This document shows positions 37,629 to 46,225 of a DNA stretch of 64,000 nucleotides, in pieces. The stretch is taken from assembly GCA_002389665.1 (NCBI GenBank), contig DGNO01000001.1, positions 87,564 to 151,563 of the forward strand, read 5' to 3'. The translations under genes were made by a program, and so were the position numbers. Source of the stretch: Rhodobiaceae bacterium UBA4490 (lineage in GTDB: Bacteria > Pseudomonadota > Alphaproteobacteria > Parvibaculales > Parvibaculaceae). The notes under the pieces were generated by a model that did no database searches, had not been told where the DNA came from, and saw nothing but the letters and a program-made list of their open reading frames with translations. Numbering within the stretch: the first letter of the stretch is position 1; each line of letters begins with the position of its first letter.

Positions 37629-37728
37629 GCCCCCGCGAAGTTTGCCAACGCCTTGAAAGCTCTGTACCTTACGGCGCAACCGCGCGGCGCCCGCCGCGCC
37701 GATGAATGGCCTGTGCCGGAGACACCCG

Positions 37729-38478
37729 TTGAGCGATATTTTCCGTGAAGTAGAAGAAGATCTGCGCCGCGAAGAGCTGCGCAAGATTTGGGACAAATAC
37801 GGCATTTATGTCGTCGGCCTGGCTCTGGGCATCGTGCTTCTCACCGCTGCGGTGGTGGGCTGGCGCGCCTATAGCCTGTCCGAGGCTGAAGAGGCGTCAT
37901 TGGCCTATGAAGCCGCGCTGGCCGAGGCCGAGGAAACCCCGGAGGCGGCGGCCGAGAAACTGGCGGCACTGGCCGAGGAAAGCCCGGCTGGCTATGCCGC
38001 TCTTGCGCAGCTCCGCCGTGCGGCGGCGCTGGCCGAAGAAGGCGACCGCCAGGGGGCGATTTCCGTCTATGAGCAGCTTGCCTCAAATAGCGCAGCCGGT
38101 GAGATCATTCAGGAGCTTGCCCAGATCAAAGCGGCGAGCCTTTTGATCGGTAATGCCAGCCATGACGATATCCGCCTGCGCCTCGTGGGGCTGACGGGCG
38201 AGGGCAAGCCCTGGCGCAATCTGGCGCGGGAACTTCTGGGCCTTAGCGCTTATGAGGCAGGCGAATATGCGGAGGCGCGCTCGCTCTTTCAGGAAATTAC
38301 GCGGGACAATACGGCAACGCCGGGGCTGCGCGACCGCGCGCATGTCATGATCGCGTTGATCAGCCCGAAAATGGCTGCAGAAGCGCTGGAAAGCAGCCCG
38401 CCTGCTGGCGAGCCCGCCGCTGAGGAGGCGCCTGCCGAAGAAGCCGCGCCGGAACCTGCTGCCGGCGAGAGCGAGTGA
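37729..38478 (+). CDS. YfgM-like membrane-anchored tetratricopeptide repeat protein
   Basis: A 249-aa protein beginning at TTG, with GGAG seven bases upstream: SDIFREVEEDLRREELRKIW is the family start. One membrane helix (about 25-48, YVVGLALGIVLLTAAVVGW) is followed by a periplasmic TPR-like domain (DUF2133/TPR_21) and an Ala/Glu/Pro-rich tail. In many proteobacteria YfgM is encoded directly before bamB and der, as here, and in Escherichia coli associates with SecYEG and PpiD. The same role is presumed. Confidence 0.85.
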   Translation: MSDIFREVEEDLRREELRKIWDKYGIYVVGLALGIVLLTAAVVGWRAYSLSEAEEASLAYEAALAEAEETPEAAAEKLAALAEESPAGYAALAQLRRAAALAEEGDRQGAISVYEQLASNSAAGEIIQELAQIKAASLLIGNASHDDIRLRLVGLTGEGKPWRNLARELLGLSAYEAGEYAEARSLFQEITRDNTATPGLRDRAHVMIALISPKMAAEALESSPPAGEPAAEEAPAEEAAPEPAAGESE

Positions 38479-38566
38479 TCATCCGCGCATGAGCGATAAG
38501 GGTCGGTCATGCGCACTGCCAGGAATGGCGATAACGGAAACTGGCGAGAAGAATGGGAAGCCGCGA

Positions 38567-39904
38567 ATGACGTCTCGATGGGGTGCCTGGGTGACGGTCG
38601 CTATGCTGGGTTTCGGCCTGGCCGGGTGTGACACGGTAGGAGACCTGTTCTCCGCTGGCGGTAATGAGGAAAAACTTCCGGGCGAACGCATTTCGATCAT
38701 GACGCTCGAGCAGTCGCTGGAAGCCGACCCGCGCATCGCCGATCTGCGCGTCGTGTTGCCCAAGCCTTATGAAAACGAGAACTGGGCGCAGCCGGGCGGC
38801 TTTGCCGACAATGTTCTGCACCACCTGGAAGCGGGCCCCCTCAATATGGCCTGGAAGCGGGATGCGGGTGAAGGCTCAGGCGGGTCCGCCCGCCTTGCGA
38901 GCGCGCCCATCGTCGCGGATGGCCGGGCCTATATTCTCGATGCAGATGCGGACCTGCGCGCCTTCGATGCGCAGAGCGGCGAGCAGCTCTGGCGGGCCGA
39001 CTTGACGCCGGACAATGAAAGCGATGAAGAAGGCCGCGGCGGCGGCGTCGCCTTTGAAGACGGCAAGGTCTTCGCCACCACCGGCTTCGGCCAGGTCGTT
39101 GCGCTCGATGCCGCCACGGGAACGGAGCTGTGGCGCCAGGGCATCGGCGTGCCCTACCGCGCTGCGCCGACGGTAAATGGCGGGCGTGTCTTCACCATCA
39201 CCTCCGACAACCAGACCGTGGTGCTGGCGGCGGCGAACGGTGACGTGCTGTGGCGCCATCAGGGCATCACAGAGGCTGCAGGGATTCTGGCGGCAACAAG
39301 TGCGGCGGTATCCGGCTCCATCGTGATCGTGCCTTATTCCTCCGGCGAGCTTTTCGCGCTGCGCGTGGAAAACGGCAACGTGCTCTGGAGCGACTCGCTG
39401 ACGCGCACGGGCTCGCTCAGCTCGCTGACGGAACTCAATGACATTGCCGGGCGTCCGGTGATCGACCGGGGCCGCGTCTATGCCGTTTCCCATTCCGGGC
39501 GTATGGTCGCCATCGACATCCGCACTGGCGAGCGCGTCTGGACACGCAACATTTCCGGCGTGCAGACACCGTGGGTTGCGGGCGATTTCATCTATCTCGT
39601 CACGACGGAAGCCGAGCTGCTCTGTCTCTCGCGCCGTGACGGGCGCGTGCGCTGGATTTCGCAGCTTGCCCGCTTCCGCAACGAAGAAGCCCGGCGCGAT
39701 CCCATCCAGTGGAGCGGGCCCATTCTGGCGGGGGACCGGCTGGTGCTGGGCTCCTCGCGCGGGCTCCTCATGTCGGTTTCGCCTTATGACGGGGAAAAAC
39801 TGGGCTCGTTCGAAATCGACGAACCGGTCTATATTGCCCCCATCGTGGCCAAGGGCACGCTTTACGTGCTGACCGATGACGGTGACCTCGCCGCCTTCCG
39901 TTAA
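38567..39904 (+). CDS. bamB: Outer-membrane protein assembly factor BamB
   Basis: A 445-aa lipoprotein. The lipobox LAGC follows a hydrophobic signal (MTSRWGAWVTVAMLGFG), so it is anchored by a lipidated Cys about residue 22. The rest is an eight-bladed PQQ-type beta-propeller with repeated A-x-D-x-x-x-G-x-x-x-W elements, such as LRAFDAQSGEQLWRADLTPD, VVALDAATGTELWRQ, and MVAIDIRTGERVWTRNISG. BamB belongs to the complex that folds outer-membrane barrels. ATGs upstream at 38489 and 38525 are less likely because GGGAAG serves ATG 38567. Confidence 0.9.
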   Translation: MTSRWGAWVTVAMLGFGLAGCDTVGDLFSAGGNEEKLPGERISIMTLEQSLEADPRIADLRVVLPKPYENENWAQPGGFADNVLHHLEAGPLNMAWKRDAGEGSGGSARLASAPIVADGRAYILDADADLRAFDAQSGEQLWRADLTPDNESDEEGRGGGVAFEDGKVFATTGFGQVVALDAATGTELWRQGIGVPYRAAPTVNGGRVFTITSDNQTVVLAAANGDVLWRHQGITEAAGILAATSAAVSGSIVIVPYSSGELFALRVENGNVLWSDSLTRTGSLSSLTELNDIAGRPVIDRGRVYAVSHSGRMVAIDIRTGERVWTRNISGVQTPWVAGDFIYLVTTEAELLCLSRRDGRVRWISQLARFRNEEARRDPIQWSGPILAGDRLVLGSSRGLLMSVSPYDGEKLGSFEIDEPVYIAPIVAKGTLYVLTDDGDLAAFR

Positions 39905-39979
39905 AGGCGGCGGGCCGTCCGGCGCCCCTTTGGCCGGGATTTGATTTCCGGGACTTGTTTTAGAGAGAAGGTTCACCCC

Positions 39980-41395
39980 TTGTCGTTCAAGCTTGCCATT
40001 GTCGGGCGCCCCAATGTGGGCAAGTCGACCCTGTTCAACCGTCTGGTCGGGCGCAAGCTCGCGCTTGTGGACGACACGCCGGGCGTTACCCGCGACCGGC
40101 GTGAGGGGGAAGGCAAGCTCGGCGATCTGGAATTCACCGTGGTCGACACCGCCGGGCTGGAAGAAGCCAAGGGCGATGCGCTGGAAGCGCGCATGCGCCA
40201 GCAAACCGACCTTGCCATTGCCGAAGCCGATCTTTGCCTCCTGCTCATCGATGCGCGCGCCGGGGTTACGCCGCTCGACCGGCATTTCGCGCAGCTTCTG
40301 CGCCGTTCCAATGCGCCGGTCGTGCTGGCCGCCAATAAATGCGAAGGCAATGCCGCCCATGACGGGCTGGTGGAAGCCTATGAGCTTGGCCTTGGCGAGC
40401 CCATCGCTCTTTCCGCCGAACACGGCCAGGGGCTGGGCGAGCTTTACGATCTTCTCCAGCCGCTCGTGCAAGCCGTGCAGGAAGGCGAAATCGCCGACAC
40501 CATTACCGAGGAAGCCGAGTTCGACGATGAAGAAGGCTTCGATCCGGAAACCCCTTTCGAGCCCGACCTTGAAGCGCCGCTGCGCATTGCCGTGGTGGGC
40601 CGGCCCAATGTCGGAAAATCCACGCTGATCAATCAGCTGCTTGGGGAAGACCGGATGCTGACGGGCCCGGAAGCCGGGATCACCCGCGATGCCATCGGTG
40701 TCGAATGGCAGTGGCGCGGGCGCAAAGTGAAGCTCTTCGACACCGCCGGCATGCGCAAGCGCGCGCGGGTGACGGAGAAACTCGAAAAGCTCTCCGTCGC
40801 CGACACATTGCGCGCCATCCGCTTTGCAGAAGTCGTGGTGCTGATGATCGACGCGACTATCCCCTTCGAAAAGCAGGATCTGCATATCGCCGATCTGGTG
40901 GAGCAGGAAGGGCGCGGCCTTGTCGTTGCCGTCAACAAGTGGGATCTGATCGAGGACGGGCAGGCGGTCATGGCGGACCTGACGGAAAAGCTCGGCCGTC
41001 TGCTGCCGCAGATCCGCGGCGTGCCGATCATCACGTTCTCGGCGCTGGCGGGCAAAGGCACTGACAAGCTGATGCCGCGTATTGAGGAAGTGCACACGGT
41101 TTGGAACAGCCGTGTTTCCACCGGCAAACTCAACCGCTGGCTGGAAGGGGCGGTGGGCCGCCATCCGCCGCCTGCTGCGAGCGGACGGCGCGTCTCGCTG
41201 AAATATATTACCCAGGTCAAATCGCGCCCGCCGACATTCGCGATCTTTTCCAGCCGCGCCGAAGAAGTGCCGCCCTCTTATAAGCGCTATCTCATCAACA
41301 GCATGCGCGAAACTTTCGGCCTGCCCGGCGTGCCGATCCGCATCTTCATGCGTAAAACGAAGAACCCTTACGCAAGCCGCGCCAGAAAACGCTAG
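39980..41395 (+). CDS. der: Ribosome biogenesis GTPase Der
   Basis: A 471-aa GTPase with two tandem G domains needed for 50S assembly. G1 motifs [16 protein letters not shown] (near residue 8) and [16 protein letters not shown] (near 205), with DTAG in both and NKWD in the second (NKCE in the first), are followed by a C-terminal KH-like domain ([19 protein letters not shown]). Translation appears to start at TTG 39980, with AGAAGG upstream; no ATG is closer. The stop codon overlaps that of the converging ABC-F gene. Confidence 0.96.
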   Translation: MSFKLAIVGRPNVGKSTLFNRLVGRKLALVDDTPGVTRDRREGEGKLGDLEFTVVDTAGLEEAKGDALEARMRQQTDLAIAEADLCLLLIDARAGVTPLDRHFAQLLRRSNAPVVLAANKCEGNAAHDGLVEAYELGLGEPIALSAEHGQGLGELYDLLQPLVQAVQEGEIADTITEEAEFDDEEGFDPETPFEPDLEAPLRIAVVGRPNVGKSTLINQLLGEDRMLTGPEAGITRDAIGVEWQWRGRKVKLFDTAGMRKRARVTEKLEKLSVADTLRAIRFAEVVVLMIDATIPFEKQDLHIADLVEQEGRGLVVAVNKWDLIEDGQAVMADLTEKLGRLLPQIRGVPIITFSALAGKGTDKLMPRIEEVHTVWNSRVSTGKLNRWLEGAVGRHPPPAASGRRVSLKYITQVKSRPPTFAIFSSRAEEVPPSYKRYLINSMRETFGLPGVPIRIFMRKTKNPYASRARKR

Positions 41396-42990
41396 GGCGC
41401 AGACAGTGTCAGTGCGCAAGTAGGCTGCACCGCTTTCAGAAAAACGGGATCGTGAGACACTACGATCAACGCGCCTTTGAAATCCTGCAACGCGGTCTCG
41501 AGTGCATGCAGTGCATCCAAATCGAGATGATTGCTCGGTTCGTCCAGCAATAGAAACCGGGCAGGGGCGGGACCGTTCAGTAGACGGACGAGATGGGCGC
41601 GCATACGCTCGCCGCCGCTTAGTGCGGAAAGCGGCAGAAGCGCCTTCTCGCGCCGCAAACCTGCCCGGGCAAGCGCGGTTCGGATTTCATCTTGCCCCAT
41701 CTCGTTGCCCCAATGACGCCGGCAAAGGTCGAACGGACTTGCGTCCAATGCGCCGCTCATTTCCTGGCTCATGAGGTGAGGCTTGATGTGGGTCTGCAGC
41801 GTGCCGGCCGAGGGCTGAGCAAGACCGGCGATGAGGCGCAGCAAGCTCGTCTTTCCCGCGCCGTTCGGGCCGGATAATGCAAGGCGGGCCGGGCCCTTCA
41901 GCATCAGCTTCACCTTGCGCAATATCTCTCTGCTGCCCCGTGTGTAGGACAGATCATCAATGGTCAGAACCTTTTCGCCGGGCGTTACTTGCGTTACGGC
42001 GCTATCGAACTGAATAGGTGTTTCCGGGGCGATTTCTTGCTGGGCCTCTTGCAGCCGTTCCGCCGCGCCTTCGAGGCGCATTTCACGAATGGCGGCGAGG
42101 CGGGCACCGGTCTTGCCGGAGCGGTCTTTTCGGGCATCGAGCAGAATTTTAGGTTGGCTGCCCTCGCTCCGGCTTTTCTTTCCCCGCGCGGCATTCCGCT
42201 CATGCCGCTCGCGCGCATTTTGAGCCTGCAGGCGCAAGCGGGTCTGATCCTTCTTTGCATCGGCGAGGCTGCGCTGCGCGGCTTCTTGTGCTTGCCGCCG
42301 CTGCGTGTCGAAGGCGTGATAAGGGCCGCTGTAGACGTGGAGCCCGCGCGGTGTCAGCTCCCATATCTCCTGTGCATGGGAAAGCGCTTCGCGATCATGG
42401 CTGATCAAAAGCCAGGCAGCTTTTTCCGAGCTGAGCCATTCATAAAGCCATGCGCGGGCGGCGGAATCGAGATGGTTCGTCGGTTCATCCAGAATATAAA
42501 AATCCGGCCTCAGGCGCGCGGCCGCCAGAAGGCGCAGACGGATCTTTTCCCCGCCACTTAAGCTGGCATAGGACTGAGTAAGCGAGAGCCGTCCGAGCCC
42601 GGCACTTTCCAAAAGCGCCAGCAAGTCTTCCTTGAAGGTCCAATTCTGCCCGATCAGTGCAATATCATCTGCACTGGCTTTGCCTTGCTCTGCCCGCTTC
42701 AATGCAGCGAGCAAGGCTCTCGCGCCGAAAATATCGGCCACCTGTGTTTCGCCGGTATAAACGGCATCCTGAAAAACGAAAGCGCCTGTGCCATTGGCGG
42801 TGATCAGCCCGGCAGCAGGCGGGCGAAGGCCTGCGGCAAGCTGCGCAAGCGTCGTCTTTCCCCGACCGTTCGGCGCGACAAGCGCGGCGCGGGCATCGGT
42901 GTTCAAGGTGAAATCGATATTGGAAAAAAGAGCTCTGCCATCTGGCAGATGGAAGGCAAGTGCCTCGCCCCGAAGCAGCGCGCGCGTCAT
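41392..42990 (-). CDS. ABC-F family ATPase
   Basis: A 532-aa soluble protein with two ABC domains and no membrane segments. Domain 1 has [16 protein letters not shown], signature [15 protein letters not shown] and [11 protein letters not shown]; domain 2 has [31 protein letters not shown] and [11 protein letters not shown]. The linker (about 230-310) is basic and Arg/Gln-rich ([20 protein letters not shown]), as in ribosome-binding ABC-F factors. The first Walker A starts with Ala instead of Gly. The role may be translation quality control or antibiotic protection; which one cannot be told. Confidence 0.88.
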   Translation of the reverse strand: MTRALLRGEALAFHLPDGRALFSNIDFTLNTDARAALVAPNGRGKTTLAQLAAGLRPPAAGLITANGTGAFVFQDAVYTGETQVADIFGARALLAALKRAEQGKASADDIALIGQNWTFKEDLLALLESAGLGRLSLTQSYASLSGGEKIRLRLLAAARLRPDFYILDEPTNHLDSAARAWLYEWLSSEKAAWLLISHDREALSHAQEIWELTPRGLHVYSGPYHAFDTQRRQAQEAAQRSLADAKKDQTRLRLQAQNARERHERNAARGKKSRSEGSQPKILLDARKDRSGKTGARLAAIREMRLEGAAERLQEAQQEIAPETPIQFDSAVTQVTPGEKVLTIDDLSYTRGSREILRKVKLMLKGPARLALSGPNGAGKTSLLRLIAGLAQPSAGTLQTHIKPHLMSQEMSGALDASPFDLCRRHWGNEMGQDEIRTALARAGLRREKALLPLSALSGGERMRAHLVRLLNGPAPARFLLLDEPSNHLDLDALHALETALQDFKGALIVVSHDPVFLKAVQPTCALTLSAP

Positions 42991-43141
42991 GGCTATATCC
43001 CGGCAAAAGGTAAGAAAACCAGTTCTGACGGGTTAGTGACGCATCGGCTCCAAGCCTCCATTTGGAAGAGCTTAGGAAATAGCGCTTCGGGCGCGGAGTT
43101 TCAAGCCCCGGAGAAGAGCGCCCATTGCACATGCGGCTTTT

Positions 43142-43615
43142 TCAGATGACCGGTATCCATATTTCGATACGGCCTGTCCCTGTGGCGGCATCGAAATCGG
43201 GTCCGTATTTTTCAAAGAAAAGCCCATGCTCCCCGGCAAAAGTCAGGCCGGAATGCGGCAGCCAGTTTTCCCAGATGGCGTGGATTGTCTGGTGGAGATC
43301 GGCGGCGCTGCCTTGATGCTCGAAGACGGCGTATTTGTTTGCGGGAAGGTTGACTTCCTCCCAGCCGGGAAAGGGCAGCTTGCTTCCTGCTGCTATCTCG
43401 ACACCGCACAGATAGTGCATGCCTTCACCCTTCAAGCCGCAGCAGATGCCGTAATGCGCATTGCCCTTTTTGCCGGGCACATCGCCATGGGCGCCAAGTT
43501 CGCCCCACTGGGCCGGAATGCCGCTCATGTCGCCGCCTCGGTAATGCCGGTCGATACCGGCGATGCGGCTGGCCGCCATTTCTTCAATGCGCGGTGTGGG
43601 AAATGTCTCTGCCAT
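43142..43615 (-). CDS. GyrI-like effector-binding domain protein
   Basis: A 157-aa protein of the AraC effector-binding / GyrI-like fold, without a DNA-binding domain. Its pattern includes YGICCGLKGEGMHYLCGVEI, FPGWEEVNLPANKYAVFEHQ and the closing GRIEIWIPVI. Such stand-alone domains bind small ligands. AAGGAG eight bases before the ATG at 43615 sets the start, although the frame is open further. It lies in the regulator/enzyme cluster after DUF899. Confidence 0.77.
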   Translation of the reverse strand: MAETFPTPRIEEMAASRIAGIDRHYRGGDMSGIPAQWGELGAHGDVPGKKGNAHYGICCGLKGEGMHYLCGVEIAAGSKLPFPGWEEVNLPANKYAVFEHQGSAADLHQTIHAIWENWLPHSGLTFAGEHGLFFEKYGPDFDAATGTGRIEIWIPVI

Positions 43616-43716
43616 TGACCGGCTCCTTATGAAGCTGACTAAGAGGATCGGTATCCTCTTGAGGGAAAGAGGATACCGGCATCGAGGCCGGGCCGCCGGA
43701 TCTGGCGGCCCGGTCA

Positions 43717-44439
43717 TTAGGCGCTTTTACGGGCAGGGGCGTCTTCGTATTCGTCGTGCCGGCGCATCCAGTCCATGATTTCCGTCTCGTTGCGTCCCTT
43801 GGGCGCGAAGTCGAGCAGCATATAAGCGCCAATCACCTCTTCATTGCCGCGCGCATAGGACGAATAGGTGTGGAACACATCGCCGTTTTCGTCCCGGTAG
43901 AAAGCGCTGAAGCCGGGGGCTTCCTCGCCGGGATTTTCGCTCGCCGGCGCGAAATTGTATGTTGCCCGGCCTGCCTCCACGTCTTCCTTGCGGAAGGAGA
44001 CATGGAAGTCGTAATTGAAATCGCCGCCGTTCGAAGATGCCCAGTCGAATTGCCAGCCCATGCGCTTTTTATAGGCTTCGATTTCATTCAACGGCGCGCG
44101 GGAGACGGCCATCAGCGTGACATCGTGATGCTTGATGTGCTGATTGGCGCTGTCGAGATGATCCGCAAGGAACGAGCAGCCGCTGCAGCCTGCGTCCCAG
44201 CCCGGTGCGAGCATGAAGTGATAGATGATGAGCTGGCTGTTCTTGCCGAACAGCTCGGCCAGTGTTTTCTTGCCTGCGGGCGTCTCGAAAACATATGTCT
44301 TGTCGACCTTCACCCAGGGCAGGGCGCGGCGTTCTTCGGCGATTTCATCGCGCAGGCGCGAGAACTGCTTTTCGCGTTCGAGCAGGTCCTTGCGGGCTTT
44401 CAGCCATTCGGCCGGCGTTCCTGTTGCATGCTGTACCAT
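43717..44439 (-). CDS. DUF899 family thioredoxin-fold protein
   Basis: A 240-aa protein. The family pattern is VVQHATGTPAEWLKARKDLL-like at the start, then AELFGKNSQLIIYHFMLAPG, GCSGCSFLADHLDSANQH with the conserved Cys pair, and FHTYSSYARGNEEVIGAYML near the end. DUF899 proteins have a thioredoxin-like fold and unknown substrate. AAAGGGAGAATTCC precedes ATG 44439. It is co-oriented with the SRPBCC gene, 30 bp upstream, and probably in the same ArsR-controlled operon. Confidence 0.88.
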   Translation of the reverse strand: MVQHATGTPAEWLKARKDLLEREKQFSRLRDEIAEERRALPWVKVDKTYVFETPAGKKTLAELFGKNSQLIIYHFMLAPGWDAGCSGCSFLADHLDSANQHIKHHDVTLMAVSRAPLNEIEAYKKRMGWQFDWASSNGGDFNYDFHVSFRKEDVEAGRATYNFAPASENPGEEAPGFSAFYRDENGDVFHTYSSYARGNEEVIGAYMLLDFAPKGRNETEIMDWMRRHDEYEDAPARKSA

Positions 44440-44469
44440 TGGAATTCTCCCTTTCAAGTCGGGTGAAGA

Positions 44470-44910
44470 TCAGGCGAAGAGGGCTTCCAGTTTGTCCAGA
44501 GAGCCCGTCCAGCCATGGATGTGGCCGTCGCGAGAGGTTTCATCGAAGAGTTGTTCGTGATGCAGGGTGAGGATCGTTTGTTCCCCATCCGGCTTCAGCG
44601 TGACGGTGACCTGGCTTTCCCGTTCAGGGGTTGTTACCCAGGCCCAAGAGAAAACGAGCTTGGCGTTCTCTACGATTTCTTTGTAAACGCCGGAGACTTC
44701 GTGCCAGTCGCCGGTATTTTCCAGCATCTTCACGCGGAAGCGTCCGCCGATGCGCACATCTGCGTCGACTTCCTTTGTTTCCACGTTTTCCGGGCCGAAC
44801 CACATCATCATTTGTTGCGGCTCGGTCCAGGCGGCGAAGATTTTTTCCGGCGAGGCTTTGATGCGTCTTTTGAGCGTGAGGCTCGGTTTGGTGTGTTGCT
44901 GGGTGGACAT
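44470..44910 (-). CDS. SRPBCC family (AHSA1-like) protein
   Basis: A 146-aa protein of the AHSA1/CalC group: LTLKRRIKASPEKIFAAWTE, MMMWFGPENVETKEVDADVR, FRVKMLENTGDWHEVSGVYK and the end HGWTGSLDKLEALF are family signatures. The cavity probably binds a hydrophobic ligand. Its first 103 bases overlap the 3' end of the upstream ArsR gene in another frame; GGAG nine bases before the ATG supports the start. Such ArsR/AHSA1 pairs are frequent in proteobacteria. Confidence 0.88.
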   Translation of the reverse strand: MSTQQHTKPSLTLKRRIKASPEKIFAAWTEPQQMMMWFGPENVETKEVDADVRIGGRFRVKMLENTGDWHEVSGVYKEIVENAKLVFSWAWVTTPERESQVTVTLKPDGEQTILTLHHEQLFDETSRDGHIHGWTGSLDKLEALFA

Positions 44911-45245
44911 GGGGCAGCGTTCTCCACAAAAGCGGTGAGGCGGTCCAGTCCGTCGGACCAGAAGCGCGCATAACGGGTGAGCCAGTCCATGGCGTCCTCC
45001 ATGGGGCCCGCTTGAAGTTCACAGGAGACGATCCGGCCGGACTTATTGCGGCTGACCAGCCCCGCCTCGGTGAGCACGGTGAGGTGCTTCATCACGGCGG
45101 GAAGGGACATGTCGAACGGCCTGGCAAGATCGCTGACCGAGAGGGGCGTATCCGCTTCCTCCAGCCGGGCAAGCAGCGCGCGCCGGGTCGGATCGGCGAG
45201 CGCGGCGAAAGTGCGGTCCAATGCGGTATCGTCATACTTAACCAT
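44808..45245 (-). CDS. ArsR family winged-helix regulator
   Basis: A 145-aa repressor starting MVKYDDTALDRTFAALADPT, followed by RRALLARLEE, FDMSLPAVMKHLTVLTEAGL and the wing VSRNKSGRIVSCELQ. The folded part ends near LDRLTAFVENA (about residue 110). The remaining residues are a Ser/Pro/Lys-rich tail encoded inside the next gene's start, 103 bp of out-of-frame overlap. It lacks metal-binding Cys pairs. An 8-bp inverted repeat covers the start codon, suggesting autorepression. Confidence 0.88.
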   Translation of the reverse strand: MVKYDDTALDRTFAALADPTRRALLARLEEADTPLSVSDLARPFDMSLPAVMKHLTVLTEAGLVSRNKSGRIVSCELQAGPMEDAMDWLTRYARFWSDGLDRLTAFVENAAPCPPSNTPNRASRSKDASKPRRKKSSPPGPSRNK

Positions 45246-45281
45246 AGGGTTAAGTGTTGTGGCGAAGCGGCAGAATGTCAA
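45236..45281 (-). promoter_or_regulatory. Promoter and operator over the start codon of the second ArsR gene
   Basis: On the minus strand TTGACA (45276-45281) is 17 bp from AACACT (45253-45258), a weak -10. ACTTAACC and GGTTAAGT (45236-45255) form perfect 8-bp arms with a 4-bp spacer and include the ATG at 45245. Transcription would start at or next to the ATG, giving a nearly leaderless message. Inferred. Confidence 0.5.
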
Positions 45282-45356
45282 GCGCCCGTGCGATTGCGGG
45301 ATGCAACATTCGGCCAAGGTGTTGAAAGGGATAGGGAATTTTCTCAGGAAGTTGCC

Positions 45357-45452
45357 TGGACCCCGGCTCTGAGGCCGGGGGGGACGGCGTCATGTGTGGC
45401 AAAGCGATTGCCATTTACCGCGCCTGTCACCCGAGGCTTGAGCCGGGGGCCA
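45357..45452. repeat. Pair of intergenic palindromic repeats (TGGACCCC...GTGAC type)
   Basis: Degenerate copies at 45357-45385 (TGGACCCCGG...CCGGGGGGGAC) and 45425-45452 (TGTCACCCGAGG...CGGGGGCCA) are in opposite orientation. They match the family found at 49.9, 58.8, 59.9 and 61.2-61.5 kb and separate the ArsR unit from the SDR gene. Confidence 0.72.
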
Positions 45453-45480
45453 CGCGGCAATCACCGGATAAGAGAGAAGT

Positions 45481-46194
45481 TTAACGCCGCTCGAAGGCCA
45501 CGATCTCGCCGGTCTTTTCATAGTCGGGCGAGGCAAGTTCGAGAAAGAGCGGGGCAAGTTCCGCCGGGCGGGGCAGGGTGGAGGGGTCTTCGCCCGGCAT
45601 GGCTTTGGCGCGCATGGCGGTTGCCACGGGGCCGGGGCTGACGAGATTGATCCGCATGGCGGTCTTCTCGTTTTCATGGGCCCAGGTTTTGACGAGCGCG
45701 TTGAGCGCGGCTTTGGTCGCCGAATAGATGCCCCAGAAGGGACGGCATTTATCGGCAGCGCCGGAAGTCACGAAGATCGCGCGGCCCGCGTCGGAGCGGC
45801 GCAGCAGGGGATCGAGCGAACGGATCAGTCGGTAATTCGCCGTCACATTGATGGTGAGCACCTGCTCCCATTCCTTCGGCTCGATATGGCCTACCGGCGT
45901 GAGCACGCCCAGAAGTCCCGCATTGCCGACCAGAATGTCGAGCTTGCCCCAGCGCTCATAGATCATGCCGCCCAGCCGGTCGATGGCGTCGAGGTCTTTC
46001 AGATCGAGCGGCACGAGCGTCGCCTTGCCGCCGATTTTCTGGATCTCGTCATCCACTTCTTCCAGCGCGCCAACGGTGCGGGCGACGAGAATGACATGCG
46101 CGCCTTCCGCCGCCATGGCCAGCGCCACAGCGCGCCCAATGCCGCGCGAGGCGCCCGTAATCAAGGCAAGCCTGTTTTCCAGTCGGCCGGTCAT
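45481..46194 (-). CDS. Short-chain dehydrogenase/reductase family oxidoreductase
   Basis: A 237-aa Rossmann protein. The cofactor motif is LITGASRGIGRAVALAM (TGxxxGxG), followed by LVGNAGLLGVLTPVGHIEPK, the catalytic Ser in VTSGAADKCRP and YSATKAALNALVK with the catalytic Tyr and Lys. NADP preference is suggested by Arg in VARTVG. The substrate is unknown. It lies 31 bp after purF in the same direction, so it may be read from that transcript. Confidence 0.88.
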   Translation of the reverse strand: MTGRLENRLALITGASRGIGRAVALAMAAEGAHVILVARTVGALEEVDDEIQKIGGKATLVPLDLKDLDAIDRLGGMIYERWGKLDILVGNAGLLGVLTPVGHIEPKEWEQVLTINVTANYRLIRSLDPLLRRSDAGRAIFVTSGAADKCRPFWGIYSATKAALNALVKTWAHENEKTAMRINLVSPGPVATAMRAKAMPGEDPSTLPRPAELAPLFLELASPDYEKTGEIVAFERR

Positions 46195-46225
46195 GGCAAC
46201 TCTCTAAAAAGGGGCGGAAACCCGC

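Noticed and set aside
38876..41419. 847-codon open frame antisense to bamB and der
   Set aside because: Long antisense frames are expected in GC-rich DNA with this codon bias; the translation is His/Arg/Gly-rich without domains, while both sense genes are certain.
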